Shown in pieces: positions 38,671 to 47,292 of a stretch of DNA of 64,000 nt; position 1 is the stretch's first letter, and the number at the start of each line of letters is the position of its first letter. Made by a program: the position numbers and the translations under genes. The notes beneath the pieces were generated by a model. That model was not told the DNA's origin. It saw only the letters and a list, made by a program, of their open reading frames with translations, and did not search any database. Origin of the DNA: VAXT01 sp963698015 (GTDB lineage Bacteria; Actinomycetota; Thermoleophilia; Gaiellales; Gaiellaceae); the NCBI GenBank assembly GCA_963698015.1, contig OY969109.1, positions 2,418,001-2,482,000 on the forward strand, given 5' to 3'.

Positions 38671-39257
38671 GCCAGGCGGGCGTCTCCTCCGAGAAGATCC
38701 TGCTGGACGGCGAGGCGATCCACCGCAGCCTCACGCGCATCGCGCACGAGATCGTCGAGGCGAACGCCGATCTGGAGAGCGTCGCTCTCGTCGGCATCCA
38801 CACTCGCGGAGTGCCGCTCGCCCAGCGCCTGCGCCACGTGATCGCCGAGCTGACCGGACGAGAGGTCAAGCTCGGCTCCGTCGACATCACGTTCTACCGC
38901 GACGACGTCCGTGTGCGCGGGGGCGAGGCGCCGATCCACCCGCAGCCGGTCGTGCGCGACACGAAACTCGACTTCCCGCTCGAGGGGATGACGTGCGTTC
39001 TCGTCGACGACGTCCTCTACACGGGCCGCACGATTCGTGCCGCGATCGAGGCGCTGTTCGACTACGGCCGCCCCGCGCGCGTGCAGCTCGCCTGCCTCGC
39101 CGACCGCGGCCACCGAGAGCTTCCGATCCGTCCCGACTACATCGGCAAGAACCTGCCGACGGCGCGCGAGGAGCGCGTCCAGGTGCAGCTCGTCGAGATC
39201 GACGAGGTCGACCAGGTTCTGCTGATTTTCGCCCCAGAGGAGGGTGCACATGGGTGA
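38667..39257 (+). CDS. pyrR: PyrR, pyrimidine operon regulator / uracil phosphoribosyltransferase
   Basis: A 196-aa protein that senses UMP/UTP and binds pyr mRNA. LVGIHTRGVPLAQRL, LGSVDITFYRDD and VLVDDVLYTGRTIRAAIEAL (PRPP loop) are PyrR motifs, and the end RGHRELPIRPDYIGKNLPT is the RNA-binding face. TTG 38667 overlaps the leader ORF stop; reading the frame further upstream gives no conserved residues. It is first in the operon whose leader carries its own binding hairpin, which implies feedback control. Confidence 0.93.
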   Translation: MSQAGVSSEKILLDGEAIHRSLTRIAHEIVEANADLESVALVGIHTRGVPLAQRLRHVIAELTGREVKLGSVDITFYRDDVRVRGGEAPIHPQPVVRDTKLDFPLEGMTCVLVDDVLYTGRTIRAAIEALFDYGRPARVQLACLADRGHRELPIRPDYIGKNLPTAREERVQVQLVEIDEVDQVLLIFAPEEGAHG

Positions 39258-40245
39258 CCTACACGTGATGCGGGACGACCTGCGCCCGCCCAACCCGCCG
39301 CCGACGAGGCATCTGATCTCGATCGGCGACCTGTCCCGCGAAGACATCGAGCGACTGCTCGGCACGGCCCGCACGCTCGAGCGCTCGCTCGACCGCGAGA
39401 TGAAGAAGCTGCCGACGCTGCGCGGCCGGCTCGTGATCAACGTCTTCTACGAGTCCTCGACGCGCACGTCGTCGAGCTTCGAGCTCGCGGCGAAGCGACT
39501 CTCCGCGGACACGATGTCGATCAAGGCCTCCGGCTCCGCGGTCGACAAGGGCGAGTCGCTGAAGGACACGGCGATCACGCTCGGCGCGTACGACCCGGAC
39601 GTGATCGTGCTGCGCCACCCGCAGATCGGCGCGCCGCAGCTCGTCGCGAGGGTGACCGAGGCGCGGATCGTCAACGCGGGCGACGGAAAGCACCAGCACC
39701 CGACGCAGGCGCTCCTCGACCTGTACACGATCCAGGAGCAGTTCGGCCGCATCGAGGGGCTGCACGTGGCGATCGTCGGCGACGTCCTCCACTCGCGGGT
39801 CGCGCGCTCGAACATCCAGGCGCTCGTCCTGCTCGGAGCGCGGGTCACGCTCGTCGGGCCGCCGCCGCTCCTCCCGCGCGGGATCGAGGAGATGGGCTGC
39901 GAGGCGACGACGGACATCGACGCGATCGGAGCCGCGGACATCGTCTACGTCCTGCGCATGCAGAAAGAGCGGATGCTCGAGGGCGCGAACTACGTGCCCA
40001 GCCTCCGCGAGTACACCGCCCGCTGGGGCGTCACTCCGGAGCGGCTGCGGCCGGGCCAGAAGGTCATGCATCCGGGGCCGATGAACCGCGGGGTCGAGAT
40101 CGACCCGCTCGTCGCCGACGCGGCCGACGCGCTGATCGAGACGCAGGTGCGCGCCGGGCTCGTCGTCCGCATGGCCGTTCTCTACGACCTGCTCACGACC
40201 GGGCCCAAGCCGGTCGAGGCCGAAGTTCCGATGGGGGTGGCGTGA
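39250..40245 (+). CDS. pyrB: aspartate carbamoyltransferase catalytic subunit
   Basis: Joins carbamoyl phosphate and aspartate. The 331-aa chain has FYESSTRTSSSFELAAKRL (carbamoyl-phosphate STRTS loop), LRHPQIGAPQL, GDGKHQHPTQALLDLYTI and VMHPGPMNRGVEID. No pyrI is present, as usual in actinomycetes. ATG 39250 is preceded by GAGGAGG 7 nt upstream, within the last codons of pyrR. Confidence 0.97.
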   Translation: MGDLHVMRDDLRPPNPPPTRHLISIGDLSREDIERLLGTARTLERSLDREMKKLPTLRGRLVINVFYESSTRTSSSFELAAKRLSADTMSIKASGSAVDKGESLKDTAITLGAYDPDVIVLRHPQIGAPQLVARVTEARIVNAGDGKHQHPTQALLDLYTIQEQFGRIEGLHVAIVGDVLHSRVARSNIQALVLLGARVTLVGPPPLLPRGIEEMGCEATTDIDAIGAADIVYVLRMQKERMLEGANYVPSLREYTARWGVTPERLRPGQKVMHPGPMNRGVEIDPLVADAADALIETQVRAGLVVRMAVLYDLLTTGPKPVEAEVPMGVA

Positions 40246-41546
40246 TGCTCTTCGTCAAGGACGCGCCGAAGGAGAACCTGATCGTCCGCGGCGCCCGCGT
40301 GCTCGACCCGGTCGAGGGCCTCGACTCGCAGGTCGACGTCAAGGTCGACGACGGCGTCATCGCCGAGCTCGGCTCGAACCTGCCGCAGAACTCGCACAGG
40401 GTGATCGACGGGACAGGCCTCGTGCTCGCGCCGGGGTTCGTCGACCCGCATGTCCACCTGCGGACTCCGGGCCGCGAGGACGAGGAGACGATCTCGACCG
40501 GAACGCGGGCCGCGGCTGCGGGCGGCTACTGCGCGATCCTGGCCATGCCGAACACGGAGCCGGTCGTCGACACGGCCGCGGTGCTGGGCGCGCTCGTCGA
40601 GCAGGCCCGCGACGACGCCGAGGTGCAGGTCGGCTTCCTGGCCGCGATCTCCAAGGGGCAGGAAGGCTCGGAGCTGACCGAGATGGGCGAGCTCGCCGAC
40701 GAAGGCGCTGTTGGGTTCACCGACGACGGGCGTCCCGTGGTCGCGACGGCGCTCATGTGGCGCGCGCTCCAGTACGCATCGATCACCGACCGGCCGCTCG
40801 CGGTGCACTGCGAGGACCCGACGCTCTCGCGCGGCGGGCACATGCGCGAAGGAGTCGTCTCCGCGGAGCTCGGGATCGGCGGCTGGCCCTCGATCGCGGA
40901 GAGCGTGATGGTCGAGCGCGACCTCGCGCTGGCGATGTACGAGAACCGGACGCTCCACCTGATGCACCTCTCCGCGCGGGCCTCGGTCGACGCGCTTCGG
41001 CGAGCCCACGGCGAGGGAGTCCGGGCGACGGCCGAGGTGACGCCGCACCATCTCGTGCTCACGGACGAGGCGGTGCGCACGCTCGATCCGAACGTGAAGA
41101 TGAACCCGCCGCTGGGAGCCGAAGACGACCGGAAGGCGCTCATCGAGGCGTTGCGCGACGGGACGATCTCCTGCGTCGCGACCGATCACGCCCCGCACGC
41201 GCGGCACGAGAAGGAGGTGCCGTTCGAGGCGGCGCCGTTCGGTGTGACCGGGCTCGAGACGGCGTTCTCGTCGCTCTACACGCACCTCGTCGAGCCGGGC
41301 CTGATCTCGCTGGAGACGCTCCTCGAGCGGATGTCCGCCGGGCCGTCCCGCGCGTACGGGCTCGACGCGCCGAGGATCGCGGTCGGCGCGCCTGCAAACG
41401 CGGTGCTCCTCGACACGCAGGCGAGCTGGCAGGTGGCCGAGGACGGGTTCAAGAGCCGCTCCAAGAACTCGTGGCTGATCGGCGAGAAGCTGCGCGGCCG
41501 GGTGCGGGCGACGATCGCGGCCGGAAGGCTGGTGCACGAGTCGTGA
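40245..41546 (+). CDS. pyrC: dihydroorotase
   Basis: Cyclises carbamoyl aspartate to dihydroorotate. A 433-aa class I dihydroorotase: GLVLAPGFVDPHVHLRTPG has the first metal-binding HxH, AMPNTEPVVD and VHCEDP follow, EVTPHHLVLTDEAV holds later His ligands and CVATDHAPHARHEK the catalytic Asp. ATG 40245 overlaps the pyrB stop (TGATG); the gene ends by overlapping carA (GTGA). Confidence 0.96.
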   Translation: MLFVKDAPKENLIVRGARVLDPVEGLDSQVDVKVDDGVIAELGSNLPQNSHRVIDGTGLVLAPGFVDPHVHLRTPGREDEETISTGTRAAAAGGYCAILAMPNTEPVVDTAAVLGALVEQARDDAEVQVGFLAAISKGQEGSELTEMGELADEGAVGFTDDGRPVVATALMWRALQYASITDRPLAVHCEDPTLSRGGHMREGVVSAELGIGGWPSIAESVMVERDLALAMYENRTLHLMHLSARASVDALRRAHGEGVRATAEVTPHHLVLTDEAVRTLDPNVKMNPPLGAEDDRKALIEALRDGTISCVATDHAPHARHEKEVPFEAAPFGVTGLETAFSSLYTHLVEPGLISLETLLERMSAGPSRAYGLDAPRIAVGAPANAVLLDTQASWQVAEDGFKSRSKNSWLIGEKLRGRVRATIAAGRLVHES

Positions 41547-42589
41547 ACGGCTTCCTGCTCCTCGAGGACGGGACGGTCTTCCGCGGCGAGTCGGTCGGCG
41601 CCGAGGGGTACGCGTTCGGCGAGGCGGTCTTCACGACGGCGATGACCGGCTACCAGGAGGTCGTCACCGACCCGAGTTACGCCGACCAGATCGTCTGCTT
41701 CACGGCTGCGATGGTCGGGAACTACGGCGTCGCGCCGACGCGCTCGGAGTCCGGGCGCGCCCATGCCCGCGCGGTCGTCATGCGCGAGGCGCGCGGCCCC
41801 GCCTGGACGGACTGGCTGCACGACGAGGGCGTCGTCGCGCTGACCGGCATCGACACGCGCTCGCTCGTCCTGCACCTGCGTCAGGCGGGCGCGATGCGGG
41901 CGATCGCGATGGGCGGCGAGGCGTCGATCGACGAGGCGCTCGCCGCGACCCGCGCCCAGCCTCCGATGGCCGGCCGCGCGCTGGCGGCGAAGGTCTCGAC
42001 GCGCGAGCCGTTCGTCTTCTCCGACGCGGGGTGGGCGCGGATCGCGGTCGTCGACTACGGCTGCAAGCGCTCGATCCTGAACCGGCTCGCCTGGTCGGGC
42101 GCCGCGGTCACGGTCTATCCGCACGATGTCGATGCGGACGAGCTCGTTCGTTACGACGGCGTCCTGCTCTCGAACGGCCCCGGCGACCCCGCGCCGCTCG
42201 AGGACGAGCAAGTAACACTGTGCAACTTGATCGGACGGGTCCCGATCCTCGGGATCTGCCTCGGCCACCAGCTGCTGGCGATCGCGACCGGGCGCAAGAC
42301 GTACAAGCTCCCGTTCGGCCACCGCGGTGCGAACCATCCGGTGCTCGAGCGAAGCACGAACGGCGTCCTCGTCACGTCGCAGAACCACGGTTTCGCCGTC
42401 TCGCCGACCCAGTCGCGCGAGGAGACGCATGTCTCGCTCTATGACGGAACCGTCGAGGGGCTGGAGCTGCGCAGCGAGCGGGCGCGCTCGGTGCAGTTCC
42501 ATCCGGAGGCCGGCCCCGGGCCGCACGATGCCTGGGGGATTCTCGAGTCGTGGGTCGAGGAGGTGAGCGGCCTCGCCAAGGCGGCGTGA
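41543..42589 (+). CDS. carA: carbamoyl-phosphate synthase small subunit
   Basis: The glutaminase subunit, 348 aa, releasing ammonia from glutamine for CarB. The N-terminal domain has YQEVVTDPSYADQIV; the class I amidotransferase domain shows LLSNGPGDPAPLE, ILGICLGHQLLAIATG with the nucleophile Cys, and VQFHPEAGPGPHD with catalytic His-Glu. A family B repeat (42209-42229) is read through as EQVTLCNL, replacing the helix between GPGDP and the nucleophile strand. GTG 41543 overlaps pyrC. Confidence 0.96.
   Translation: MNGFLLLEDGTVFRGESVGAEGYAFGEAVFTTAMTGYQEVVTDPSYADQIVCFTAAMVGNYGVAPTRSESGRAHARAVVMREARGPAWTDWLHDEGVVALTGIDTRSLVLHLRQAGAMRAIAMGGEASIDEALAATRAQPPMAGRALAAKVSTREPFVFSDAGWARIAVVDYGCKRSILNRLAWSGAAVTVYPHDVDADELVRYDGVLLSNGPGDPAPLEDEQVTLCNLIGRVPILGICLGHQLLAIATGRKTYKLPFGHRGANHPVLERSTNGVLVTSQNHGFAVSPTQSREETHVSLYDGTVEGLELRSERARSVQFHPEAGPGPHDAWGILESWVEEVSGLAKAA
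42209..42229 (+). repeat. family B palindrome inside carA
   Basis: CAAGTAACAC-T-GTGCAACTTG, a variant with two mismatched pairs, read in frame CAA GTA ACA CTG TGC AAC. Confidence 0.65.
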
Positions 42590-42626
42590 CATCGATTCGA
42601 TCTGCCTGATCGGCTCCGGGCCGATC

Positions 42627-45600
42627 GTGATCGGGCAGGCGTGTGAGTTCGACTACGCCGGCTGCCAGGCGCTGAAGGTCCTGCGGGCGGACGGGTTCCG
42701 GACGATCGTCGTCAACTCGAACCCGGCGACGATCATGACCGACCCCGGGTTCGCCGACCGGACGTATCTCGAGCCGCTCGATCTCGAGGGCGTCGCGGGC
42801 GTGCTGGAGCGCGAGCGGCCGGACGCGCTGCTTCCGACGATGGGCGGCCAGACCGCGTTGAACCTCGCCGTCGCGCTGGCGGAGGAGGGGATCCTCGAAG
42901 ACCTCTCCGTCGAGCTGATCGGAGCGCCGATCGACGTGATCCGCCGCGCCGAGGACCGCGACCTCTTCCGCGAGACCGTCCGCGCAGCCGGCCTCAAGGT
43001 CCCTGCGTCCGAAATAGCCACGTCCCGGGACCAGGTCCCGGGACATGTCTCGTTTCCTGTGATTCTGCGCCCCGCGTTCACCTTGGGCGGACACGGCGGC
43101 GGGACTGCTCACGACCCCGAGGAGCTGGAACGGCTACTCGAGCGCGCGCTCGCCGAGAGCCCGGTCGGCCAGGTGCTCGTCGAGGAGTCGCTCCTCGGCT
43201 GGGACGAGTTCGAGCTCGAGCTGATGCGCGACCACGCCGACAACGCCGTCGTCGTCTGCTCGATCGAGAACATCGACCCGATGGGCGTCCACACCGGCGA
43301 CTCGGTGACGGTCGCGCCGCAGATGACGCTCTCGGACGAGGCCTACCAGGAGCTGCGCGACGCGGCGATCGCGGTCATCCGGGCGGTGGGCGTCGACTGC
43401 GGCGGCTCGAACATCCAGTTCGCGCGCGAGCGCGAGACGGGCGAGCTGCGCGTGATCGAGATGAACCCGCGTGTATCGCGGTCGTCGGCGCTGGCGTCGA
43501 AGGCGACCGGTTACCCGATCGCCAAGGTCGCCGCGAAGCTCGCCGTCGGCTACACGCTCGACGAGATTCCGAACGACCTCACCGGGACGACGCCCGCGAG
43601 CTTCGAGCCGACGCTCGACTACGTCGTCGTCAAGTTCCCGCGCTTCGCCTTCGAGAAGTTCCCTGGCGCGGACACGACGCTCGGCACGCAGATGAAGTCG
43701 GTCGGCGAGGCGATGGGGATCGGGCGCACCTTCGGCGAGGCGTTCCTGAAGGCGCGCCGCTCGCGGGAGCTCGACGGGCCTGACGCCTGGGACCTGCCCG
43801 AGGGCGCGCATCCGTGGTTCCGCGCCGAGCTGGAGCGACTCCATGCCCCGGCCGGGCACCTCGACGACCTCGTGGCCGACGACTGGGTGCGGCTCAAGCA
43901 GCTGGGCCTCTCGGACGCGGCGATCGCGGCCGGTTGCGGAGCGACCGAGGAGCTCGCACGGGCGAAGCGCCGCGGCTGGGGCGTCCGCCCCGCGTACCGG
44001 CGCGTCGACTCCTGCGCGGCCGAGGTCGAGGCGGGCTCGAACTACTACTACTCGACTTGGGGCGAACAGGACGAGGCCCGGCCGGACGGCTCGAAGCCGC
44101 GCGTCGTGATCCTCGGCTCGGGCCCGAACCGGATCGGCCAGGGAATCGAGTTCGACTACTGCTGCGTCCACGCGGCGCAGGCCTTCCGCGCACTCGGCTA
44201 CGAGGCGGTGATGGTCAACTGCAACCCGGAGACGGTCTCGACCGACTACGACACGTCGGACCGTCTCTACTTCGAGCCGCTCGGCGCCGAGGAGGTGCTC
44301 GAGATCTGCGCCCGCGAGCTCCCCGACGGCGTCGTCATCCAGTTCGGGGGTCAGACCCCGCTCAAACTTGCGCGCGAAATCGAAACAGAAGGCTGGCGGA
44401 TCCTGGGGACGCCTTTCGAGTCGGTCGACCTCGCGGAGGATCGCGAGCGGTTCGCTGCTCTCTGCGAGGAGCTCGGCATCGACGTGCCCTCATGGTCGAT
44501 GGCCGAAGGCGCCGGCGAGGCGGCCTACGTCGCGGAGGCGATCGGCTACCCGGTGCTCGTCCGGCCCTCGTACGTGCTCGGCGGGCGAAACATGCACGTC
44601 TGCTACGACGACGAGTCGGTCGAGGCGGCCGCCGAGGTCGGTGGACGGGTGCTGATCGACCGCTTCCTCGAGGGCGCGATCGAGATCGACGTCGACGCGC
44701 TCTGCGACGGTCGCGAGACCTTCGTCGCCGCGGTCATGGAGCACGTCGAGGAGGCCGGCGTCCATTCGGGCGACTCGTCCTGCGTGCTACCGGCGCCGTC
44801 GCTCGACGAGGAGACGCTTGCTCTGATCGAGGAGACGGTGGAGAAGCTGGCGCCCGCTCTCGGAGTCGTCGGCCTCGTCAACGTCCAGCTCGCCGTCCAG
44901 GACGGGGACGTGTTCGTGCTCGAGGCAAACCCGCGGGCCTCGCGAACCGTGCCGTTCGCGAGCAAGGCGATCGGGCTGAACCTCGTCGAGGCCGCCTGTC
45001 GCCTCGCCGCCGGTGCCGACCTGTCCGATCTGGCCCTGCCCCGGGACCAGGTCCCGGGACGTGGCCCTTCGGGACAAGTGTCTGTCAAGGCGGCCGTGCT
45101 TCCGTTCGCGCGCTTCCCCGGCGCCGATCCCGTGCTCGGGCCCGAGATGCGCTCGACCGGGGAGGTGATGGCGAGCGCCGCCGACCTGCCGACCGCCCTG
45201 GCCAAGGCCGAGCGGGCCGCGGGCCGGCCGCTGCCGATGGAGGGGACCGCCTTCCTCTCCGTCCGCGACGCGGACAAGCCGGCGCTGGTCGAGGTCGCGG
45301 AGTCGCTGTCGAAGCTCGGATTCCGCCTCGTCGCGACCGCGGGCACGGCACATGCGCTGGCCAATGCGAGGATCGCTGTCGAGCACGTGCGCAAGGTGAC
45401 CGAGCCGGGGGAGGGGGCGACCGTCGTCGACCTCGTCCGCCGCGGCCACTGCGACCTCGTCGTGAACACGCCCTTCGGCGACCGGGGCGCTCGCTCGGAC
45501 GGGTACCTGATCCGCGAGGCCGCGCTCGCCGCCCGCGTCCCCTGCATCACGACGATGGCCGGCGCGAGGGCAGCGGTGCGCGCGATCGCGGACGCCCAGG

Positions 45601-45656
45601 GCGACCTCGCGGTCTCGCTCCAGGAGCGGATCAGTGCGCAGAAGAGAAGCGCTTAG
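42627..45656 (+). CDS. carB: carbamoyl-phosphate synthase large subunit
   Basis: About 1010 aa from the first canonical start, GTG 42627, but conserved sequence (DIDSICLIGSGPIVIGQ) lies upstream in frame, back to about 42576, where TCG stands in the place of a start codon; the true start is unresolved. Two ATP-grasp halves are present, with IEMNPRVSRSSALASKATG and ANPRASRTVPFASKA, and an MGS-like allosteric domain at the end (FRLVATAGTAHAL). Two family A repeats, at 43021 and 45038, encode SRDQVPGH and PRDQVPGR within it. Confidence 0.95.
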   Translation: MIGQACEFDYAGCQALKVLRADGFRTIVVNSNPATIMTDPGFADRTYLEPLDLEGVAGVLERERPDALLPTMGGQTALNLAVALAEEGILEDLSVELIGAPIDVIRRAEDRDLFRETVRAAGLKVPASEIATSRDQVPGHVSFPVILRPAFTLGGHGGGTAHDPEELERLLERALAESPVGQVLVEESLLGWDEFELELMRDHADNAVVVCSIENIDPMGVHTGDSVTVAPQMTLSDEAYQELRDAAIAVIRAVGVDCGGSNIQFARERETGELRVIEMNPRVSRSSALASKATGYPIAKVAAKLAVGYTLDEIPNDLTGTTPASFEPTLDYVVVKFPRFAFEKFPGADTTLGTQMKSVGEAMGIGRTFGEAFLKARRSRELDGPDAWDLPEGAHPWFRAELERLHAPAGHLDDLVADDWVRLKQLGLSDAAIAAGCGATEELARAKRRGWGVRPAYRRVDSCAAEVEAGSNYYYSTWGEQDEARPDGSKPRVVILGSGPNRIGQGIEFDYCCVHAAQAFRALGYEAVMVNCNPETVSTDYDTSDRLYFEPLGAEEVLEICARELPDGVVIQFGGQTPLKLAREIETEGWRILGTPFESVDLAEDRERFAALCEELGIDVPSWSMAEGAGEAAYVAEAIGYPVLVRPSYVLGGRNMHVCYDDESVEAAAEVGGRVLIDRFLEGAIEIDVDALCDGRETFVAAVMEHVEEAGVHSGDSSCVLPAPSLDEETLALIEETVEKLAPALGVVGLVNVQLAVQDGDVFVLEANPRASRTVPFASKAIGLNLVEAACRLAAGADLSDLALPRDQVPGRGPSGQVSVKAAVLPFARFPGADPVLGPEMRSTGEVMASAADLPTALAKAERAAGRPLPMEGTAFLSVRDADKPALVEVAESLSKLGFRLVATAGTAHALANARIAVEHVRKVTEPGEGATVVDLVRRGHCDLVVNTPFGDRGARSDGYLIREAALAARVPCITTMAGARAAVRAIADAQGDLAVSLQERISAQKRSA
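43021..43047 (+). repeat. family A palindrome inside carB, first copy
   Basis: Core GGGACCAGGTCCC at 43027-43039 with GGGACATG after it. It reads SRDQVPGHV in the place of the helix that normally joins the A and B parts of the first ATP-grasp domain. Confidence 0.8.
45038..45061 (+). repeat. family A palindrome inside carB, second copy
   Basis: Core GGGACCAGGTCCC at 45043-45055, read PRDQVPGRG in the loop just before the conserved VSVKAAVLPF segment. Confidence 0.8.
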
Positions 45657-46377
45657 GCGCCGACTCGGCGGCGCCGACCAGCAGAGCCCGCGGCGGCTCC
45701 GCCGGCGCGAGCGACTCGAAGTCGTCGCGAACGAGGCCGTCGGCCCCTATTCGCTGATTCGGGTGGAGCGTGGCGGCCTCGATCCGGGCATCCCCGGCCA
45801 GTTCTTCATGCTCGAGGCACCCGGGCGCCTGCTCCCGCGCCCGATGAGCCTCTGCCAGGCCCCGCCCGGGGAGCTGAGCTTCCTGCTCGAGGCGATCGGC
45901 CCCGGAACACGCGCGCTGGCCGCTGTCGAGCCGGGCGACGAGCTCCATGTCTTCGGCCCGCTCGGCAACGGCTACCGGCTCGACGTCGAGCAGCCGATCC
46001 TCGTCGGAGGCGGAATCGGCGTGGCGCCGTTCCCGTACTTGTCGGAGCAGCTCGGCAACCCGCCCGCGATCCTCGGCTTCCGCAGCGACTGGCACGCCGA
46101 AGCCGCCGCGCTCGTCCCCAACGCCGAGGTCGTCGTCGAGCCCACGCTCGTCACGGAGCCCCTAACCGACCTAGTAACACAGTGTTACAAGGTCTTCGCG
46201 TGTGGGCCCGAGGCGATGCTCGAGGCCGTGCGAGAGCTCGCGCCGGATGCGCAACTCGCCTGGGAAGCGCCCATGGCCTGCGGCTACGGCGCGTGCTACG
46301 GATGCTCGGTCGAGATCGACGGCGTGCTCCAGCGGCTCTGTGTCGCAGGTCCGGTCCTGGAGGCGGAGGCGGCGTGA
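45634..46377 (+). CDS. pyrK: dihydroorotate dehydrogenase electron-transfer subunit
   Basis: A 247-aa flavin/iron-sulfur subunit linking PyrD to NAD. RPMSLCQAPPG is the FAD-binding motif, LVGGGIGVAPFPYLSEQL the nucleotide loop, and CGYGACYGCSVEIDG followed by LCVAGPV holds the four [2Fe-2S] cysteines. Residues about 8-26 (RRRLGGADQQSPRRLRRR) come from a family D repeat, so the start (GTG 45634) is uncertain; the fold begins near RLEVVANEAVG. A family B repeat near the end is read as LVTQCYKV. Confidence 0.92.
   Translation: MRRREALRRRLGGADQQSPRRLRRRERLEVVANEAVGPYSLIRVERGGLDPGIPGQFFMLEAPGRLLPRPMSLCQAPPGELSFLLEAIGPGTRALAAVEPGDELHVFGPLGNGYRLDVEQPILVGGGIGVAPFPYLSEQLGNPPAILGFRSDWHAEAAALVPNAEVVVEPTLVTEPLTDLVTQCYKVFACGPEAMLEAVRELAPDAQLAWEAPMACGYGACYGCSVEIDGVLQRLCVAGPVLEAEAA
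45656..45712 (+). repeat. family D composite palindrome at the carB/pyrK junction
   Basis: Starts with the last base of the carB stop. GGCGCCGACT-CGGCGGCGCC, GACCAG, then a second GC hairpin, matching 10961-11016 in order and sequence. It encodes the pyrK N-terminus. Confidence 0.78.
46170..46192 (+). repeat. family B palindrome inside pyrK
   Basis: CCTAGTAACAC-A-GTGTTACAAGG, read CTA GTA ACA CAG TGT TAC AAG just before the conserved VFACGPEAML strand. Confidence 0.78.
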
Positions 46378-47231
46378 TCCTGAATGCCTCCGGCTGTCTC
46401 GACGCCCTCGAGGCGCCCGAGGTCGCCCGCGCGCTCGACGTGTTCGTGACGAAGACCGTCACGCCGCAGCCGCGCGAGGGCAACCGCCCGGTCCGGATCG
46501 CGGAGACGGAGGCGGGCATGCTCAACTCGATCGGGCTCGAGAACCCGGGCATCGACGGCCTGCTCCGCGACAAGCTGCCACGCCTGGCCGAGCTGGGAGT
46601 CCCCCTCTGGGTCTCCGTCGGCGGCTTCGCAGCAGCCGACTACGCGCTGCTCTGCGCCGCGCTCGACGACTGCCCGGAAGTGACCGCGATCGAGCTCAAC
46701 CTCTCGTGCCCGAACGTCGAGGAAGCGCCCGAGAGCGCCGCCGAGCTCGTCGCCGCAGCACGTCCAGAGACCCGAAAGACGCTCTACGCCAAGCTCTCGC
46801 CGGCCGCGACGGACCTGCCGGAGACGGCCAAAGCCGTCCAGGCCGCCGGCGCCGACGGGCTGTCGCTCGTGAACACGATCCGCGGCCTGGCGCTCGACGA
46901 CCGGACGCTCCAGCCCACGCTCGGGCACGAGCTCGGCGGCTACTCCGGGCCTGCTCTGAAGCCGATCGCGCTCGGAGCCGTCTACCAGTGCTACCGAGCG
47001 ACGGGGCTGCCGATCGTGGGCATGGGCGGGATCGCAACCGGCCGTGACGCGCTGGACTTTCTCGCAGCCGGAGCGAGCTCGATCGCGCTCGGAACGGTCC
47101 TCTTCCGAGACCCCCAAGCACCCGGCCGAGTGCGCCGTGAGCTGGCCGACGAGCTCGCTCTCCGCGGCCTCTCGCGAGCCGAAGACGCGACCGGGCTCGC
47201 ACACGGCTCGCGCCCGGTCACTGTTGCCTGA
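46374..47231 (+). CDS. pyrD: dihydroorotate dehydrogenase, class 1B
   Basis: A 285-aa FMN enzyme oxidising dihydroorotate, paired with PyrK. FVTKTVTPQPREGN, NSIGLENPGID, ELNLSCPNVEEAP (with the active-site Cys/Asn region), LYAKLSP, LVNTIRGLALD and GMGGIATGRDALDFL are typical. The GTG start overlaps the pyrK stop and places VILNASG at the very N-terminus, so the first beta-hairpin (about 20 residues) found in other members is missing. No pyrF or pyrE follows. Confidence 0.94.
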   Translation: MILNASGCLDALEAPEVARALDVFVTKTVTPQPREGNRPVRIAETEAGMLNSIGLENPGIDGLLRDKLPRLAELGVPLWVSVGGFAAADYALLCAALDDCPEVTAIELNLSCPNVEEAPESAAELVAAARPETRKTLYAKLSPAATDLPETAKAVQAAGADGLSLVNTIRGLALDDRTLQPTLGHELGGYSGPALKPIALGAVYQCYRATGLPIVGMGGIATGRDALDFLAAGASSIALGTVLFRDPQAPGRVRRELADELALRGLSRAEDATGLAHGSRPVTVA

Positions 47232-47292
47232 TCGGACAATAGACGGCTTTTGCGGGCAAAACGCAACGTTTGCACGTCCAGTCTGCGCCCAC

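Noticed and set aside
44347..44359. GGGGTCAGACCCC palindrome in carB, same as at 2656 in gpmI
   Set aside because: Here it encodes GGQTP, a motif conserved in all CarB proteins, so chance codon choice explains it. The gpmI copy also falls on a commonly conserved DPV. I do not call a repeat family from these two.
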